NCBI GenBank assembly: GCA_029379385.1
Contig: CM055606.1
Span: 17,199,142 to 17,263,141 of the forward strand
Source of the DNA: Quillaja saponaria
Taxonomy: Eukaryota > Streptophyta > Magnoliopsida > Fabales > Quillajaceae
DNA length: 64,000 bases
Direction: 5' to 3'
Positions within the stretch are counted from its first letter, which is position 1. Each line of letters starts with the position of its first letter. The notes under the pieces are model-generated. The model searched no databases. It was given only the letters and a program-made list of their open reading frames with translations, and was not told the origin of the DNA. Shown in pieces: positions 62,006-64,000 of the stretch. The position numbers and the translations under genes were made by a program.

Positions 62006-62015
62006 TCCCACATCG
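62006..62015 (+). promoter_or_regulatory. Upstream sequence element (USE) of plant snRNA genes
   Basis: TCCCACATCG is the core of the plant snRNA USE (RTCCCACATCG); the first base here is C instead of purine. It lies 33 bp before the TATA box. That spacing is typical of Pol II snRNA genes in plants; Pol III types have about 23-25 bp. Confidence 0.85.
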
Positions 62016-62048
62016 ACCAAATATAGAGGCAGCGTGGTAAGCAACCAT

Positions 62049-62055
62049 TATAAGT
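62049..62055 (+). promoter_or_regulatory. TATA box of the snRNA gene
   Basis: TATAAGT in the context ccattataagtaaag, 33 bp after the USE and about 30-35 bp before the proposed RNA start. Confidence 0.75.
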
Positions 62056-62082
62056 AAAGCTTGTGAAGTTAATTAAAAACTT

Positions 62083-62208
62083 AAAAGGGTCGGTTGGCTA
62101 ATTATGCCACGCTCGCCCTCGTTTGGTGAGTGCTGTATGGCAATCAAGACATATGGCCGACATAATTTGTGGAAACTTCGAAAGGGTTGGCTCGCTTGGC
62201 CGACCCTC
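62083..62208 (+). ncRNA. Pol II-type small nuclear RNA, U11-like (about 125 nt)
   Basis: The RNA would start AAAAGGG at 62083-62089. GUCGG (62089-62093) pairs with CCGAC (62157-62161) to close a 5' domain. Inside it UGCC pairs with GGCA, and CGCUCGCC pairs with GGUGAGUG around a CUCGUUU loop. Directly after the closing stem is an Sm-protein site, AAUUUGUGG (62164-62172). A terminal hairpin follows, GGGUUGGC (62184-62191) with GCCGACCC (62199-62206). A CA-N6-AGT-like 3' box follows (62209-62225). The order AAAAGGG, closing stem, AUAAUUU Sm site, 3' hairpin is that of U11 of the minor spliceosome. The 5' end lacks the U1 ACUUACCUG and the U2, U4, U5 and U12 signatures. The class assignment is inference. 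It lies between ARP9 and the RAD5-like gene on the same strand. Confidence 0.68.
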
Positions 62209-62912
62209 CATTACTGAGTTCCAACTTTTATAGAGACCAAATTCTTCATTATAATTACTAAACCGTATGTATTTAAGCTAATTTTAGTGAAAAAAAATAT
62301 GTTAGTGTTATGCTAATCTGTGAATAGCGATAGTTGATTGTTAAGGATTTGGAAGTCGTCCATTTTGAGATTACATTAGCAAGACTGGTGGCCACATCAC
62401 ATAAAATTAGATAATATTAATATTTTAACTTCAAATATTCCCACAAAACAATAATTTAGCCTATTATTATACTCAATTACTCATAACCAAACGCTTCCTG
62501 TTTTGCATGTCCACGTTTCCATGGAAATTCGCAAACATAGCAACGCAACGACATTAAAACGCAAGGCGTTTCTCATTTATATATAAGAATAAACGACATT
62601 TGCTTCGTTTTCCGACAGATATTGGCAAACATGTATTGGACCTCCTTTTACCAACAAATTCACACCAGAAACGATAGTGGGGCCAATAGTAAAACTGTAA
62701 AAACCGCGGGCGCGCGAAGTTAATCAAAAGTGAAAAATCATTTGGCGCCATTTTTAGTTTCTATATACAAAGTCAAAATGCCAAACCCTTGGAAGTCGAT
62801 TCTTTTTCTTCATCTCTTGCTCTGAAATAGAGCCGTTACCAATATCGGGAATTTCTTCATCACATTTCCGTTTCCCAAAACTTTGTATTAGTCTCGTGTA
62901 TTTGATCAAGAT
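62209..62912. other. Upstream region of the RAD5-like gene
   Basis: After the snRNA 3' box, AT-rich DNA to about 62500. Then a GC-richer stretch (62600-62760) probably includes the promoter and leader of the RAD5-like gene. No gene recognised. Confidence 0.55.
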
Positions 62913-64000
62913 ATGGAGACAAAGCCCATGGCAGAAGAAGAACTGATCAAGGAGGTTCGATCGGCAATCGGGTCCGAAGTATCAGAGTCGGATATTCTCT
63001 TGGCGCTGTCACAATCTGAAAACGACTCCAAGGTGGCTATTAAGTTCGTCAATGAAAACTCCGGGTTTTTTACCCGACCCATGATGGTTAAGCGGACCAT
63101 CACTAGCACTGGGGCTCGGATTTCTGCCCAGATCAAGCAAGAGGAGCCTGAGGAGTCTGAAAAAGTTCAAACCTTTGACGGACCGCTGCTTGAAGGAAGT
63201 GTAAAGGAGGAACCTGATTTAGGGTCTGAGAGCCAAGTTTCTGAGAAAGAAGAAATGGGTTCTCAGCAGTTGGTGTCCCAGGACGGAGTTGAGAAATCAG
63301 AAGCCGTACCGGTTAGTGAGTCAAAGCCTTCGAGAGAATTGGGGTCTGAGATTCAGGTTTCTGTGAAAGAAGAAACGGGTTCTGATTGTTGTCAGCCGTT
63401 GGTGTCCCAAGATGGGATTGACAAATCAGAAGCACAATCGTTTAGTGAGGCAAAGCCTTCGTCTTATTTGGGGTCTGAGAACAAAGTCCCTAAAAATGAA
63501 GAGGTCTGCTCGGATAGTGTAAAGGGTTTGGCACAAGGGGCGAATAGCTCAATGTCATTTGATGAATTTCTTCAGGTGACGAATACCAAAGTCTTGTATG
63601 AGGACGAGTACCTCAGAACCCAGAGTAAACAAGAGCAGCCGATGGAATCTGAAGAAGTCAGATTGGATCAGGGGCTGAATTCTGGAATGAAATTAAAGGA
63701 AGAACCTGATGTGGGTTATGGGGGTAAGGTGTGTGGAAAGGAAGTTGCGGATTCAGAGAGTCATCAGCAGCAGTCGGAAAAGAGTTTCATGGGCGAGGGG
63801 TGGGAGGATGTAGCAAGTGAAAAGAAATCCAGAAAAGAATGTTTTACTCCCCAAATGAAACAAGAGGCCCCTAAAGTATCAGAAAAAACTGATTTTGGGA
63901 ATGAGAACAAAGTTTCTGTAAAAAATCAAGAATCTGATTCTGACTGCATTTTAGTAAACGTACCCAATAAGTCAAGAGTGTCAGATAGAAGTGAACACAA
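62913..64000 (+). CDS. RAD5/SMARCA3-like DNA repair helicase, N-terminal part, runs off the window
   Basis: ATG at 62913 (METKPMAEEE); open to the right edge, 362 codons visible. Residues 9-50 (ELIKEVRSAIGSEVSESDIL, then LALSQSENDSKVAIKFVNEN) match the N-terminal UBA-like segment of plant RAD5A/RAD5B proteins. A further block, SMSFDEFLQVTN (about residue 212), also fits RAD5B-type proteins. The rest is an acidic Ser/Glu/Lys-rich linker with two copies of a repeat of about 41 residues. The HIRAN, SNF2 helicase and RING domains expected in the family would lie beyond 64000. RAD5 proteins act in nuclear post-replication repair. Position beside ARP9 fits At5g43530 (RAD5B) in Arabidopsis, from memory. 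Confidence 0.85.
   Translation, partial: METKPMAEEELIKEVRSAIGSEVSESDILLALSQSENDSKVAIKFVNENSGFFTRPMMVKRTITSTGARISAQIKQEEPEESEKVQTFDGPLLEGSVKEEPDLGSESQVSEKEEMGSQQLVSQDGVEKSEAVPVSESKPSRELGSEIQVSVKEETGSDCCQPLVSQDGIDKSEAQSFSEAKPSSYLGSENKVPKNEEVCSDSVKGLAQGANSSMSFDEFLQVTNTKVLYEDEYLRTQSKQEQPMESEEVRLDQGLNSGMKLKEEPDVGYGGKVCGKEVADSESHQQQSEKSFMGEGWEDVASEKKSRKECFTPQMKQEAPKVSEKTDFGNENKVSVKNQESDSDCILVNVPNKSRVSDRSEH

Noticed and set aside
62083..62208. Calling the snRNA U1, U2, U4, U5, U6 or U12
   Set aside because: The 5' segment lacks ACUUACCUG (U1), the U2 branch-site region, the U5 loop GCCUUUUAC, the U12 AUGCCUUAAACUUAUGAGUAAGG-type start and any U6 ACAGAGA. The 33-bp USE-TATA spacing also argues against Pol III genes such as U6 and U3.

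Overview
The window is nuclear DNA of a dicot plant. It has AT-rich intergenic DNA, short GT-AG introns, a miniature LTR retrotransposon, hAT-like elements and plant-only gene families. The gene order ACC-oxidase-homolog dioxygenases, HR-like lesion-inducing protein, ARP9, RAD5-like matches, from memory, Arabidopsis At5g43440-At5g43530. I cannot name the species.

Region 1 (1-31.2 kb, all minus strand) is a tandem array of 2-oxoglutarate/Fe(II) dioxygenases of the '1-aminocyclopropane-1-carboxylate oxidase homolog' group. Each copy has three exons of about 542, 322 and 243-255 bp. Five copies are open throughout with ordinary or GC-AG splice sites: 8446-10141, 11422-13078, 16364-17908, 18893-20425 and 29369-31204. 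A sixth (21306-23190) is open but has an AT splice donor. Four pseudogenes (1-2585, 3405-4951, 14383-15097, 26579-28297), an orphan exon 3 (25200-25445) and two exon relics lie among them. Two segmental duplications explain much of the layout: 2990-6031 = 15857-18813, and 20830-25568 = 26171-29745. The second pair has a retroelement RNase H fragment at its junction and a TRIM-like LTR element in one unit only.

Region 2 (31.2-35.3 kb) is AT-rich DNA with a MITE-like element and an (AT)n tract.

Region 3 (35.3-43.5 kb) holds two divergently transcribed HR-like lesion-inducing (HRLI) genes, each with five exons and 157 codons. A hAT-like element with an 8-bp target-site duplication sits in intron 1 of the plus-strand copy.

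Region 4 (45.35-48.3 kb, minus) is an uncharacterised Ser-rich protein gene whose coding part is one exon and which probably has a 5' UTR intron.

Region 5 (49.75-61.26 kb, plus) is an actin-related protein 9 gene that I resolve into 19 exons (593 aa).

Region 6 (62.0-62.2 kb, plus) carries what looks like a Pol II small nuclear RNA gene: plant USE and TATA at the 33-bp Pol II spacing, then a structured RNA of about 125 nt with an Sm site and a terminal hairpin. Its layout most resembles U11 of the minor spliceosome.

Region 7 (62.9 kb to the right edge, plus) is the 5' end of a RAD5/SMARCA3-like helicase gene.

The dioxygenase array is the accessory, fast-evolving part. The right half is conserved single-copy nuclear machinery. 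Exon boundaries were derived by reading splice sites and by comparing paralogs; no alignment or search was run.
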